Counted from the first letter of the stretch, positions 1 through 6,988 are shown. The stretch is 64,000 nucleotides of DNA from Mesorhizobium tianshanense (GCF_007830515.1 NZ_VLKT01000010.1:62001-126000); one strand, 5' to 3'. Program-made: numbers and translations. The notes: generated by a model not told the origin, from the letters alone.

Positions 1-1
1 T

Positions 2-97
2 GTCGCGGCAATGGAGCTGCTGATGCCCTTCGTGACCGGTGCCGACGCTCTGTCCCCAATCAATCCAGCATGGCAGCCAAAGGGATACCAGCAATGA
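2..97 (+). CDS. C-terminal end of a phage gene, truncated by the window start
   Basis: An open frame runs from the window edge to a TGA at 95-97 and encodes the last 31 residues of a protein. Its stop overlaps the ATG of the next gene as ATGA, the usual sign of translational coupling in phage structural operons. The peptide (ending PAWQPKGYQQ) gives no family on its own. By position it is probably a virion or DNA-ejection protein, or the front part of the large protein continued by the next gene if the split is a frameshift. Confidence 0.55.
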   Translation, partial: VAAMELLMPFVTGADALSPINPAWQPKGYQQ

Positions 98-1278
98 CCG
101 TGCATCCGCTCCAGCTCGTCGGCGGCATGACGCTTTCGGCAATCCCTGACATGGCCAAGGTGGTCTTTGCCCATGGGCTTACGAGCACATTTCGTGACGG
201 GTTCGTTCCACTGGTCCGCAATGTCCGCGCCTTCCGTCTCGCAGCTCAGGAGGTGAAAGACGCCGGCACGGCACTGGATATGATCCTCGATACTCGTGCC
301 ATGGCGATGGCCGATATCACCGACGATTTCGGCAGGCACACCATGCTGGAAAGAGGGCTCACGGCCTTTTCATCCAAGTTTAATCTCGTCTCGCTGATGG
401 CGCCGTGGAATGCCACGCTGAAACAGTTCTCAGGCCTTCTCACCATGACCAACATGCTGCGGGCTTCGCAGCGTGTGGCGGCGGGGAAAGGCACGGCGAA
501 GGACATTCGCAACCTGGCCTCATCCGGCATCGACGCTGATCTTGCGAGAAGGATCAGCATGGAGTTCTCCATTTATGGCGACAGCCAGGACGGCATTCTT
601 TTGGCCAAGGCCGGCGACTGGGACGATGCCGGCGCGCGCGAGGCATTCCGGGTAGCTGTCGTCCGCGAAGTCGACAGGACCATCGTCACACCCGGCCAGG
701 ACAAGCCGCTGTGGATGAGCACCGAAGTGGGCAAGCTGGTGAGCCAGTTCAAAAGTTTTGCGATGTCCTCGATGCAAAAGACGATGCTCGCCGGGCTTCA
801 GCAGCGCGATGCCGCAACCGTGAACGGAATGATTTTGGCGCTTGGCCTGGGCGCCGTGACGTACTGGGCGAAGGAAACCATCGCCAACCGCGAGACATCG
901 GAAGATCCGGCCGTCTGGGCAGTCGAGGCGCTGGACTGGTCCGGGCTTGTCGGCTGGGCAATGGATGCCAACGGGGTCCTCGAAAAAGCCACCAGGGGAA
1001 AAGTCGGGCTTTCGTATTTCACTGGTCAGCCTGTGTCCAGGTATCAGACGCGCAACGTCGCTGGGGCCTTCCTTGGCCCGACTGTGGGATTAACCGCCGA
1101 CATGTTCCAGGTCTCCGGTGCTGTTGCAGCCGGCGACTTCAAGCAAAGCGATTTGCGCACGGCCCGCCGGCTGCTCCCAATCCAGAATCTGTTTTACGCC
1201 AGGACGCTCTTTGACAGGGTCGAAGCCGCCACGGGCGACGCCCTGGGCCTGCCCGACGCCACCAATCGGAAGGATTGA
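94..1278 (+). CDS. Phage internal-virion-like protein (C-terminal-domain type), 394 aa
   Basis: The start is ATG at 94, with an AAGGGA ribosome site, overlapping the upstream stop. The product is helix-rich, with hydrophobic or amphipathic stretches (about residues 245-275 and 285-300) and a conserved-looking core WMSTEVGKLVSQFKSF (about 215-230). It resembles the C-terminal part of very large internal virion or ejection proteins of podovirus-like rhizobial prophages; this is recalled family resemblance, not a search. The family is usually the tail of a much longer polypeptide, so a separate 394-aa gene may be a natural split or a broken giant gene. No integrase or terminase lies in the window. 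Confidence 0.6.
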   Translation: MTVHPLQLVGGMTLSAIPDMAKVVFAHGLTSTFRDGFVPLVRNVRAFRLAAQEVKDAGTALDMILDTRAMAMADITDDFGRHTMLERGLTAFSSKFNLVSLMAPWNATLKQFSGLLTMTNMLRASQRVAAGKGTAKDIRNLASSGIDADLARRISMEFSIYGDSQDGILLAKAGDWDDAGAREAFRVAVVREVDRTIVTPGQDKPLWMSTEVGKLVSQFKSFAMSSMQKTMLAGLQQRDAATVNGMILALGLGAVTYWAKETIANRETSEDPAVWAVEALDWSGLVGWAMDANGVLEKATRGKVGLSYFTGQPVSRYQTRNVAGAFLGPTVGLTADMFQVSGAVAAGDFKQSDLRTARRLLPIQNLFYARTLFDRVEAATGDALGLPDATNRKD

Positions 1279-1282
1279 TCTT

Positions 1283-1948
1283 ATGGCAGCACTTGCTCAA
1301 ATGGCGATGATGGGCACATACGCCCCGTCCGGCCTGACCTCCGTTACGCTGCTCTCGACCACAACGACCGCCACAGCATCCATCAATTGGCCGGGTAACA
1401 TCCAGGCGGGAGACGTTGCCGTTCTCATTGACATAGGTATTTCTCTCAGCTCGACGCCTCCCCTGTCTGTAACCCCTGCCGGGTTTACCAACTTCATGAA
1501 TGCCGCGATTTCAAGAACTGCTTCCGCGCGCATGATGAAGAGCTACAGGATATTGGACGGTGGCGAAGCGGGGACGATCGTCGGCATTGATGGAAACATA
1601 CTTCAAGGGAAACTGCTCTATATCTTCCGTCCTAACGCGCCAGTGACTGCCGTGTTGCCAATGGTTTGGTGGAATTCCCAAGCCACGTCCGACAACCCGG
1701 CCGCGCAAGTCGTGAGCGCTTCCGGTCAACCAGGGCCGCTTATAGTGCTTGGCGGCGCAATAGGATCATCTGGCGGGGCCATGTTCTCTATTGCCTCCCC
1801 CGCCTTCGATGCGACGCAACAGTTCGGCGACAGCGGCATCGGAATCGGTGGCTACAAGATCTACAACACGTCGCCAGCAGATCACACGATCGACACGGGT
1901 GACCAAGGTACGAACATATTGGCCAGCGGCTACCTGCGATTCAGTTGA
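1283..1948 (+). CDS. Phage structural or tail-associated hypothetical protein, 221 aa
   Basis: The start is ATG at 1283, four bases after the preceding stop, with a GGAAGGA ribosome site. The protein is rich in Gly, Ser, Thr and Ala, has almost no charged residues, and is patterned as short beta strands (for example SSGGAMFSIASPAF). That fits a virion surface or tail-fibre-like protein. No catalytic motif or named domain was recognised. It is the last gene in the co-directional phage block; the next gene is a rhizobial periplasmic protein, so the prophage edge lies between about 1950 and 2060. Confidence 0.6.
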   Translation: MAALAQMAMMGTYAPSGLTSVTLLSTTTTATASINWPGNIQAGDVAVLIDIGISLSSTPPLSVTPAGFTNFMNAAISRTASARMMKSYRILDGGEAGTIVGIDGNILQGKLLYIFRPNAPVTAVLPMVWWNSQATSDNPAAQVVSASGQPGPLIVLGGAIGSSGGAMFSIASPAFDATQQFGDSGIGIGGYKIYNTSPADHTIDTGDQGTNILASGYLRFS

Positions 1949-2006
1949 TCCTCCCCCAACCTAACGAGAGGACCACGAGGATGATGGAACAATCGCACTA
2001 CGGCTG

Positions 2007-2029
2007 CTGCAATCGTTTCCGAAGTATTA
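2007..2029. repeat. 23-bp direct repeat, copy 1
   Basis: This 23-base stretch is identical to 5160-5182 in the same orientation. It lies between the phage block and the DUF1236 gene. The flanks of the two copies differ immediately on both sides, so it is a discrete repeat. Its role is unknown: a recombination scar or a shared leader element are both possible. Confidence 0.6.
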
Positions 2030-2060
2030 ATCAGATCCAGCGGATTCGCGCACTGCCAGT

Positions 2061-2085
2061 GGAACAAGAATTGCTCCGCACCGTT
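2061..2085 (+). promoter_or_regulatory. EcfG-type (general stress response) promoter of the DUF1236 gene
   Basis: The sequence reads GGAAC (2061-2065), a 16-base spacer, then CGTT (2082-2085). This is an exact match to the alphaproteobacterial EcfG/RpoE2 consensus GGAAC-N16/17-CGTT. It ends 63 bases before the ATG at 2149, a normal distance for a leader. Confidence 0.7.
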
Positions 2086-2148
2086 CAAGCTAAGCAAACC
2101 CGTCGCGGCAGCAATGAAGCGCCGCAGTGGAGTTTGCTTGGAGGTAAT

Positions 2149-2451
2149 ATGAGAAATCACCTTTCCTCGGCCGCGGCAGGAATCCTTCTGCTCGCCGGCG
2201 TCAGCGCCGCCGCCGCCCAGGACGTCGTCGTCATTCAACCCGAGCAGGATACTGTGATCCGGGAATACGTGAAAAAGAAACCGATGGCATCCGTCAGCCT
2301 TCTCGGCGTGGAGCTCAACATCGGCACAGCTCTGCCCGATACAGTCGAGCTTTACGAGGTGCCGGACGTTCAGTACCGCTACGTAGTCGTCGATGGCCGA
2401 ACCGTCTTGGTCGACCCATCTACCCGCAAGATTGTGAAGGTCTACGACTGA
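2149..2451 (+). CDS. DUF1236 domain protein, exported, 100 aa
   Basis: An N-terminal signal peptide (MRNHLSSAAAGILLLAGVSA, cleavage probably after AAAAQ) precedes a DUF1236 domain with the family hallmarks: a basic EYVKKKP stretch, V-G-T/A-x-LPD, a Pro-Asp followed by YRYVVVDGRTVLVDP, and a terminal R-K-I-V. The start is ATG 2149 with GGAGG seven bases upstream; a longer frame from 1945 exists but would bury the signal peptide. The family is periplasmic, of unknown function, and common in rhizobia in several copies. A consensus EcfG promoter lies upstream and a hairpin terminator downstream, so it is probably a one-gene stress-induced unit. Confidence 0.85.
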   Translation: MRNHLSSAAAGILLLAGVSAAAAQDVVVIQPEQDTVIREYVKKKPMASVSLLGVELNIGTALPDTVELYEVPDVQYRYVVVDGRTVLVDPSTRKIVKVYD

Positions 2452-2471
2452 CACGAACTCTTCAGGCTGAA

Positions 2472-2506
2472 AGCCCCGCCGTGTCGAAAGGTGCGGCGGG
2501 CTTTTT
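2472..2506 (+). terminator. Rho-independent terminator after the DUF1236 gene
   Basis: A GC-rich inverted repeat (AGCCCCGCC at 2472 pairing with GGCGGGCT ending at 2502, with one bulge) is followed by five T. It starts about 20 bases after the stop of the DUF1236 gene. Confidence 0.7.
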
Positions 2507-2571
2507 GCGTCAATTCACAGGCTCCAACGGGTCATGCTCTTCATCGGCATGGTGAAGAACCTATAGCCCAA

Positions 2572-2796
2572 CTACATGGCTCTGAGGTCGGTGTGAAACT
2601 CCTTTGAGATGCTATCCAGAGCCATCTTGATGTCGTCGGGACTATCGATGCCACCACTGAAAAGAGCGATCAGGCGACGGGCGAGATGCTCTCGCGCCGG
2701 ATGCGACCCCTCAATGCCAGCCTGTTCACAATAATCGTCTAGAATTCTGGTGAGCGTCGCCAACTGCTCGGCGTCTGCTATGCCTTGGAGGATCAT
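2572..2796 (-). CDS. Small conserved rhizobial hypothetical protein, 74 aa
   Basis: The protein starts MILQGIADAEQLATLTRIL and is all-helical, with an acidic middle (DDYCEQAGI) and the pattern ARRLIALFSGGIDSPDDI. It resembles short cytoplasmic hypothetical proteins that occur in several paralogues in Mesorhizobium and Bradyrhizobium, often in accessory DNA. A GGGAG ribosome site sits nine bases before the ATG. No function is known. The gene stands alone, convergent with the DUF1236 gene. Confidence 0.75.
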   Translation of the reverse strand: MILQGIADAEQLATLTRILDDYCEQAGIEGSHPAREHLARRLIALFSGGIDSPDDIKMALDSISKEFHTDLRAM

Positions 2797-2968
2797 CGCG
2801 CGTCTCCCTGTTGGGCGAAAGCGTGATCGACTCTTTCAAGCGCCCGTAGCCATGCAGATCGGACGACAACAGCAGTCCTAGCACTTACGAGCTAGGGTTA
2901 CGAATCTAATCGCTGCGGCGGTGAGATTTCAAATCCGAGCCGTACATCCAGGAGCCTCGCCAAAGGGC

Positions 2969-3085
2969 ATGAAGTGGCCGGCAACGCAGTGGGTCAGGCC
3001 GGGGCTGATCGGCCCCGTCAAGCATCTGCGCGGCGAGGACGACTTGCGGCACGCGTCGCTGCAGGATTTCCGGGAAGAGGATTGA
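2969..3085 (+). pseudogene. Possible remnant of an ATP-dependent DNA ligase C-terminus
   Basis: A 38-codon frame encodes a peptide with WVRPGLIGPVKHLRGED and RHASLQDFREED. This resembles the end of bacterial ATP-dependent DNA ligases (W-V-x-P-x-L, V-x-H/F, LRHAS, FREE/LRED). Nothing upstream in this frame looks like the rest of a ligase, so it is best read as a 3' fragment. The match is from memory of the family pattern and is short. Confidence 0.35.
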
Positions 3086-3531
3086 GCGGCCCGGCAGCCT
3101 TATTGTGTGTGACCAACAGCCGGCCGCCGGGCCTGGCCGGCTGGCGGTTTGGGGGTCGCCGGCTGCGCAGTTATAGGCTCCCCATGCGTTGTTGCTAATT
3201 TAGTAAAATTGTCATGTTCCGTTCCCCCTGGCCGTCAAATCGGATGAGCCTGGTGGCGACTCATGCCTAAAACGGGTGAGTACCGGCGCCAACGGGGCCA
3301 GCGTGATGCCGTCAGCGTGATTTCGTCGCCGATCAGAATATCCCGCGCCATTCCATGATACTTGGGTGGCTTTGGCGGTCGTCAAGCGGAACATTAGCCG
3401 TTTCTAACAGTTTGATTAGGAGCAGCGGGCTTGTACGCAGTTCCGTCCCGCTGCAGATACCGGTGAGGCCCGCGCTCGGCACCGGGGCGCGGGCCTATCC
3501 ATGGCAGCCCGCCGTGGCCCTGTACTCGGGT
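3086..3531. other. Unassigned accessory stretch
   Basis: About 450 bases with no convincing gene. The possible frames have poor codon use and no ribosome sites. It lies between two gene fragments, which fits decayed DNA. Confidence 0.5.
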
Positions 3532-3551
3532 TGCCCTAGTGCCGCGCCAGG
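3532..3551. repeat. 20-bp near-exact repeat, copy 1
   Basis: Nineteen of 20 bases match 5711-5730 in the same orientation. The second copy covers the last codons and stop of a 56-aa minus-strand gene. Here the minus strand also reads a short L-A-R-H-stop ending, so this may be the only surviving tip of a paralogue. Confidence 0.5.
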
Positions 3552-3740
3552 GCAGTTTCCACCTCTGCCGTTGGCGACATTACATGGAGCATCGCGACGG
3601 AATTGGGCGACATCACTCCCGGCTCGTCCCTGCGTGGCTCGGCTGCGGAGGTTGAAGCGGCGTCTGCGAGCAGTTATTCGGCAGTCGCGTCGTGGTTGGG
3701 GTCGGAAGACTATACCATCAGCGGCGTTTATTGGGGCTAG
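3540..3740 (+). pseudogene. Orphan coding-like fragment, 66 codons, no start codon
   Basis: Between two in-frame TAG codons (3537 and 3738) lies an open frame with good codon usage. It encodes a Ser/Ala/Gly-rich peptide including VGDITWSIATELGDITPG and ending WLGSEDYTISGVYWG. There is no ATG and only one TTG. The composition suggests the C-terminus of a secreted or phage surface protein. The PP-loop gene starts 40 bases later. Family unknown. Confidence 0.4.
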
Positions 3741-3779
3741 CGCTTGACCGGCGCACCCGCCGCCGCTACCCAGATTGAT

Positions 3780-4889
3780 ATGGAAGTCTCACTTTCCACT
3801 GTCCGCACAAGGGCGATGACGCGGCGAATTCTCACTGCGGATATCGCCGGAGAAAAGCATCACGTCCACTTCGATCTGCTCGATCACGAGGCTCCAGACA
3901 CCTCGATCGACGGCTTTATCTCCTGCGTTCTATTCAAGGCGATGGAGATCGGCGACCGCATGTTCATTCGCGGCGCGGTCGAACGGGACACGCTGATCAA
4001 CATACGGGAATATGCGGACGCTTGGGCCTGCCTGAGGCCAGAACGCTACAAGAGGATCGACATCAACGCTGACGAGGTTGTTGGCCCCCGGCCGATTTCG
4101 ACTGGCCCTGCCATCATGGCGTTCTCCAGCGGCGTCGACTCGATGTTCTCAATGCTCTGCCGCACCGAGCCGGACACGCTGCGTCCAGTCAAGGAGGCGA
4201 TGTTCGTGTCGCTCGCGGGCGCTAGATCCGATGAGGAAATTACCGCCTACACCAACCGGCTTAGGCCGCTCTTGCGGGAACGCGGCGTCCACCTCAATGT
4301 CATGACTTGCAACCTCAAACAGGTATTCAGGCAGGATATCGAGGATAGCTATGCGGCGCGCTACGTTTCGTGTCTGCACAATTTCGAGCATTTGAGCAGC
4401 TTCGCCTATCTCGCCAGCGGTGAAAGCTATCTGGAGCAGGTGATCCCGTTCGGATCGAGTCCTTCGACCGATCATCTGCTTTCGACGCCGGCGATGAAGA
4501 TCGTTCTTGACGGGGCGTCGTATACTAGGACCGAAAAGGCCGGGCGCATCGCGAAGGACAAACACGCTCGCAGCGTTGTGCATGTCTGCGGCAGAAAGCA
4601 CGACTCGAACTGCGGTGTGTGCGGAAAATGTGTCCGCACCCGCATGAACTTCTTGGCGCACGGCGTCGATCCGGAATGCATGCCGGGTAAATTCGAACTC
4701 GATCAGATAGACGCGATCGGCATACCGCACTCCGCCGCGCGTCTCGAACTTGAGAGCCTATCTAGATACTGCGTGAAGCACGGAGTGAAAGAACCTTGGC
4801 TGGCGCGGCTTAACGCCCGGATAGCCGCCCCTGTCCAGAGCAAATTCGCGCGCCGGGTCAAAAAGCTTCGAAGGCACCTGCACATCTAG
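3780..4889 (+). CDS. QueC-like PP-loop ATP-pyrophosphatase family protein, 369 aa
   Basis: The N-terminal ~100 residues form a mixed alpha/beta domain. A PP-loop motif follows, AFSSGVDSMFSML (about residues 113-125), the SGGxDS nucleotide-binding loop with one Gly changed to Ser. A zinc knuckle comes late: C-x7-C-x2-C-x2-C within VCGRKHDSNCGVCGKC. This architecture belongs to a broad QueC/asparagine-synthase-like family scattered in polysaccharide, natural-product and island loci, in which ATP activates a carboxylate or amide. The substrate is unknown. The start is ATG 3780; a TTG at 3744 would add 12 residues. No queuosine gene or Qat/CBASS partner is adjacent, so it appears to act alone or with genes outside the island. 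Confidence 0.75.
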   Translation: MEVSLSTVRTRAMTRRILTADIAGEKHHVHFDLLDHEAPDTSIDGFISCVLFKAMEIGDRMFIRGAVERDTLINIREYADAWACLRPERYKRIDINADEVVGPRPISTGPAIMAFSSGVDSMFSMLCRTEPDTLRPVKEAMFVSLAGARSDEEITAYTNRLRPLLRERGVHLNVMTCNLKQVFRQDIEDSYAARYVSCLHNFEHLSSFAYLASGESYLEQVIPFGSSPSTDHLLSTPAMKIVLDGASYTRTEKAGRIAKDKHARSVVHVCGRKHDSNCGVCGKCVRTRMNFLAHGVDPECMPGKFELDQIDAIGIPHSAARLELESLSRYCVKHGVKEPWLARLNARIAAPVQSKFARRVKKLRRHLHI

Positions 4890-4925
4890 AGCGCCTTCGA
4901 CCCGCATTCGCGAGGCGGGCTAGAG

Positions 4926-4988
4926 ATGGCGCTCGGTTTCACCACCGATCAAGTCGACGAGTTCTACAGGGCCGCCGAAGCGCTTTAA
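4926..4988 (+). CDS. Very short possible ORF, 20 aa
   Basis: This frame encodes MALGFTTDQVDEFYRAAEAL, an amphipathic-looking peptide. It is in the same reading frame as the PP-loop gene, 12 sense codons after that gene's TAG, so it could be read only by stop readthrough or its own initiation. GAG lies just upstream, but there is no clear ribosome site. It may be a fragment of a lost gene. Confidence 0.2.
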   Translation: MALGFTTDQVDEFYRAAEAL

Positions 4989-5159
4989 TGCGTCACCGGA
5001 AGCAGCAAGGCGAGGGCGCCAAGGCAGACCACGAGCAGGCAGGAGGACACGCCGCAGGGCAGCCAGAGGAGAAGCTGGGGATGGGATCACCCAACGGTTC
5101 TTCAAGCCGATCGGTCTGTCAGCTTCACAAGCACCGGCGCAGCGTTGGTTGCCATGCTT

Positions 5160-5182
5160 CTGCAATCGTTTCCGAAGTATTA
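5160..5182. repeat. 23-bp direct repeat, copy 2
   Basis: Identical to 2007-2029. This copy ends 24 bases before the ATG of a possible 25-codon gene, so it could be part of a promoter or leader; the first copy also lies upstream of a gene. Confidence 0.6.
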
Positions 5183-5206
5183 GGGGCGCCTGACGGAGAC
5201 AATTCA

Positions 5207-5284
5207 ATGACCGATGCATCTGACAACACCAACGCTGAGTTGGCGGCAGTGCGCGCTTCTGCCCTCCGCCGTTATTCCTCATGA
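5207..5284 (+). CDS. Very short possible ORF, 25 aa
   Basis: ATG at 5207 follows GGAG by about seven bases and opens a frame encoding MTDASDNTNAELAAVRASAL plus five residues. The peptide is hydrophilic, with a helical second half. No family was recognised. The ribosome site and the upstream 23-bp repeat are the only support. Confidence 0.25.
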   Translation: MTDASDNTNAELAAVRASALRRYSS

Positions 5285-5408
5285 CGCATCCGAAATTTCC
5301 TATACCGCGAAGGTCAGGCGAAGGCGGAAGGCAAAAGACAGCGGATAGAGGCGGGTCGTTCTAAGTTGAGGCCAATTCGTGCTATTCTCCCGATGGGAGG
5401 AAAAAGTC

Positions 5409-5597
5409 ATGGCCTATACGTATCGGTGTAAGGACTATCCCGGCAATGAAGCTTGCCCGGCATCGTTCACCGCCGCGACCGAGGCGGAAGTAATGAAGCA
5501 CGTCGAACTGCACGGCGCGCTCGCTCATGGGGAAGACCCGGCGCAATGGTCGGACGAAGACCGTCAACAGGTCAAGAAGCTAATTCGTAATTCGTAA
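5409..5597 (+). CDS. DUF1059 family small protein, 62 aa
   Basis: The sequence begins MAYTYRCKDYPGNEACPASF. The DUF1059 signature is visible: aromatic-x-C-K-D at the start, a second Cys eight residues later, then a helix with the MKHVELHG histidine pattern (about residues 30-37), suggesting a small metal-binding fold. A strong AGGA ribosome site precedes ATG 5409; an earlier in-frame ATG at 5379 lacks one. The family is small, cytoplasmic, of unknown function and common in rhizobial accessory DNA. Confidence 0.8.
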   Translation: MAYTYRCKDYPGNEACPASFTAATEAEVMKHVELHGALAHGEDPAQWSDEDRQQVKKLIRNS

Positions 5598-5710
5598 GGC
5601 GAGCCAGCAGCGCGCTGCCAATAGCCCTTCCACACGCGGCTTACCGAGTGATTAAGCGCGCCTCCAGCCGCACGCGGCGCCCTTCGGGGGTAGCGCAGTG
5701 CTGCTCGGAG

Positions 5711-5730
5711 TGCCCTAGTGCCGCGTCAGG
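5711..5730. repeat. 20-bp near-exact repeat, copy 2
   Basis: It matches 3532-3551 at 19 of 20 bases. On the minus strand it encodes the last residues (D-L-T-R-H) and stop of the 56-aa gene at 5715-5885. Confidence 0.5.
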
Positions 5731-5885
5731 TCAAAGACCCGATACCAGAAATCGTAATCGCCTTTGCGGCCGTCAGCACGCGCGGAGAGCGCACACCAGG
5801 CCGCCGCCAGCGCGGTCTTGTTGTGCTCTGTGGTGGGCTGGGCTTCGCTGTGTTCCGCGGAGGCGGATTCGTCTCGTTTCGCCAT
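5715..5885 (-). CDS. Small hypothetical protein, 56 aa
   Basis: The minus strand encodes a hydrophilic N-terminus (MAKRDESASAEHSEAQPTTE) and a compact aromatic C-terminus (GRKGDYDFWYRVFDLTRH). GGAG lies about 13 bases before the ATG. Codon use and amino-acid balance are far better than in the overlapping plus-strand frames, which are Arg/Pro-rich shadows. No family was recognised. The last codons are shared with the repeat at 3532-3551, which suggests a decayed second copy there. Confidence 0.55.
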   Translation of the reverse strand: MAKRDESASAEHSEAQPTTEHNKTALAAAWCALSARADGRKGDYDFWYRVFDLTRH

Positions 5886-5999
5886 GGGGTACGCTTCTCC
5901 GAAGTTCCCATCACAGCATCAAATCACCATCGCAGGGCAGGCACAAGGCACCGCCAGGACGCGCGAGGTGCTTCCCGGCTGTAGGACAGCGGCGAGCCT

Positions 6000-6016
6000 A
6001 AACGCGCGCTGGCGGG
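6000..6016. repeat. 17-bp exact repeat, copy 1
   Basis: Seventeen bases identical to 6674-6690 in the same orientation, in the gap between two minus-strand small genes. Third of the short repeat pairs in the island; significance unknown. Confidence 0.4.
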
Positions 6017-6053
6017 GCTCGTAGAGGCCAAATGTGCCCGCACGTCGAGCCAT

Positions 6054-6248
6054 CTACTTTCGCATCATCCAAGCAAGCACTTCCGGAGCAACGTGCTCGT
6101 AGCCGGTCAATTCGCGCACCAAATGCGTGGCGAGGGACGGCCAGCGGTCTTCGGGAATTCTCTCTTCGATGACCGATTTCTTGAAGACACTGCGAAGCAC
6201 ATCGCCATCAAAGGCCGATATCGAACAAGCTGAATGGTCTTCTGCCAT
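6054..6248 (-). CDS. Small conserved hypothetical protein, 64 aa
   Basis: The product starts MAEDHSACSISAFDGDVLRS and continues with a helical core (RWPSLATHLVRELTGYEHV), ending in WMMRK. GGAG precedes the chosen ATG at 6248 by eight bases; an upstream ATG at 6278 lacks a site. It has the look of the many single-domain helical rhizobial proteins of unknown role. It is probably monocistronic. Confidence 0.6.
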   Translation of the reverse strand: MAEDHSACSISAFDGDVLRSVFKKSVIEERIPEDRWPSLATHLVRELTGYEHVAPEVLAWMMRK

Positions 6249-6421
6249 GTCAGTCTCCCTCTTTAGAGGCGGGAGCACCTGAGTTGGCTACCAAGCGTCC
6301 GTGTGCCGTAAGAGGCGGACGACCTGAGAACTGTACACTTTCGACAATCGGTTAGCGAATCATTCCTGCGACGGAACCTGACCTAGATGTTTGCGTTGCG
6401 CCCGATAAGGGAATTCTGCCG

Positions 6422-6595
6422 ATGGAAGACGAGCAGGACAGAACACCCAGCGAGCCCCCCGACAACTCTATCGTTCAGCGCTTGGTTAAAGAGGCGGGTA
6501 TCACCGAAGAGCAGGCTCGCGACCTTATCGCCGTGTTGGGGTATAGCTGGGCGTCGCTTATACGAGAAGCACGCTTTCTGACCAGAAAACGCTAG
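6422..6595 (+). CDS. Small helical hypothetical protein, 57 aa
   Basis: ATG 6422 opens a frame encoding MEDEQDRTPSEPPDNSIVQR, then LVKEAGITEEQARDLIAVLG and a basic end, REARFLTRKR. The pattern GIT-E-QA-x-x-L-I-x-x-LG followed by S-L-x-REA-RFL is typical of a small rhizobial helix-turn-helix-like hypothetical family. The overlapping frame at 6387-6581 has much poorer composition and was rejected. Function unknown. Confidence 0.65.
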   Translation: MEDEQDRTPSEPPDNSIVQRLVKEAGITEEQARDLIAVLGYSWASLIREARFLTRKR

Positions 6596-6673
6596 ACACC
6601 AGACCGAAAGCCTAACCACAGGGCCACGGGCCGGCGATGAGAGATGCGCGAGACGCATCAGCGCGGCCAACCG

Positions 6674-6690
6674 AAACGCGCGCTGGCGGG
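6674..6690. repeat. 17-bp exact repeat, copy 2
   Basis: Identical to 6000-6016; it lies 28 bases upstream of the zinc-ribbon gene at 6719. Confidence 0.4.
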
Positions 6691-6718
6691 CTCCCCTGTG
6701 GTGCGCTAATTTAGCCAA

Positions 6719-6988
6719 ATGGGCTCGGGCTGGACTTTCCAGGAACTGATCGGCGCGCGCATGGTCGTCACGGCCAATTGCTATGACTGCCATCACCGTC
6801 ATGATCTCGACCTGGCTGGGCTCCGCGATCGGTTCGGACCAGACGCACCGGCAATGGAATGGGATCTGAAACCCAAGCTGAAATGCTCAAGGTGCGGCGG
6901 CAACAAGGTCGGGCTGATCTACACGCCCGACACCAGCCCGAGCGCCTATCGCGAGGCAAAGGACGGGGCGCTAGAAGGGAGGCCCTAG
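6719..6988 (+). CDS. Zinc-ribbon-like hypothetical protein, 89 aa
   Basis: Two Cys pairs, CYDC (residues 21-24) and CSRC (about 56-59), frame a helical segment DLAGLRDRFGPDAP, giving a small two-knuckle zinc ribbon. The N-terminus GWTFQELIGARMVVTA is a conserved lead-in of a rhizobial family of this type, recalled from the pattern and not searched. The ATG at 6719 fits the family start; M15 is an alternative. It likely binds zinc and perhaps nucleic acid. Two short genes on the same strand surround it. Confidence 0.65.
   Translation: MGSGWTFQELIGARMVVTANCYDCHHRHDLDLAGLRDRFGPDAPAMEWDLKPKLKCSRCGGNKVGLIYTPDTSPSAYREAKDGALEGRP

Noticed and set aside
1986..2017. EcfG-like GGAAC...CGTT at the first 23-bp repeat
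   Set aside because: The spacer is 23 bases, outside the 16-17 base rule; the true match is at 2061-2085.
3780..4889. Qat or CBASS-type defence operon around the QueC-like gene
   Set aside because: No ATPase, nuclease, ubiquitin-like or nucleotidyltransferase partner is adjacent; the tatD gene at 16373 belongs to a housekeeping cluster.
5648..6001. 117-codon plus-strand frame
   Set aside because: Arg/Pro/Ser-rich with no ribosome site; the opposite strand holds a better 56-aa gene.
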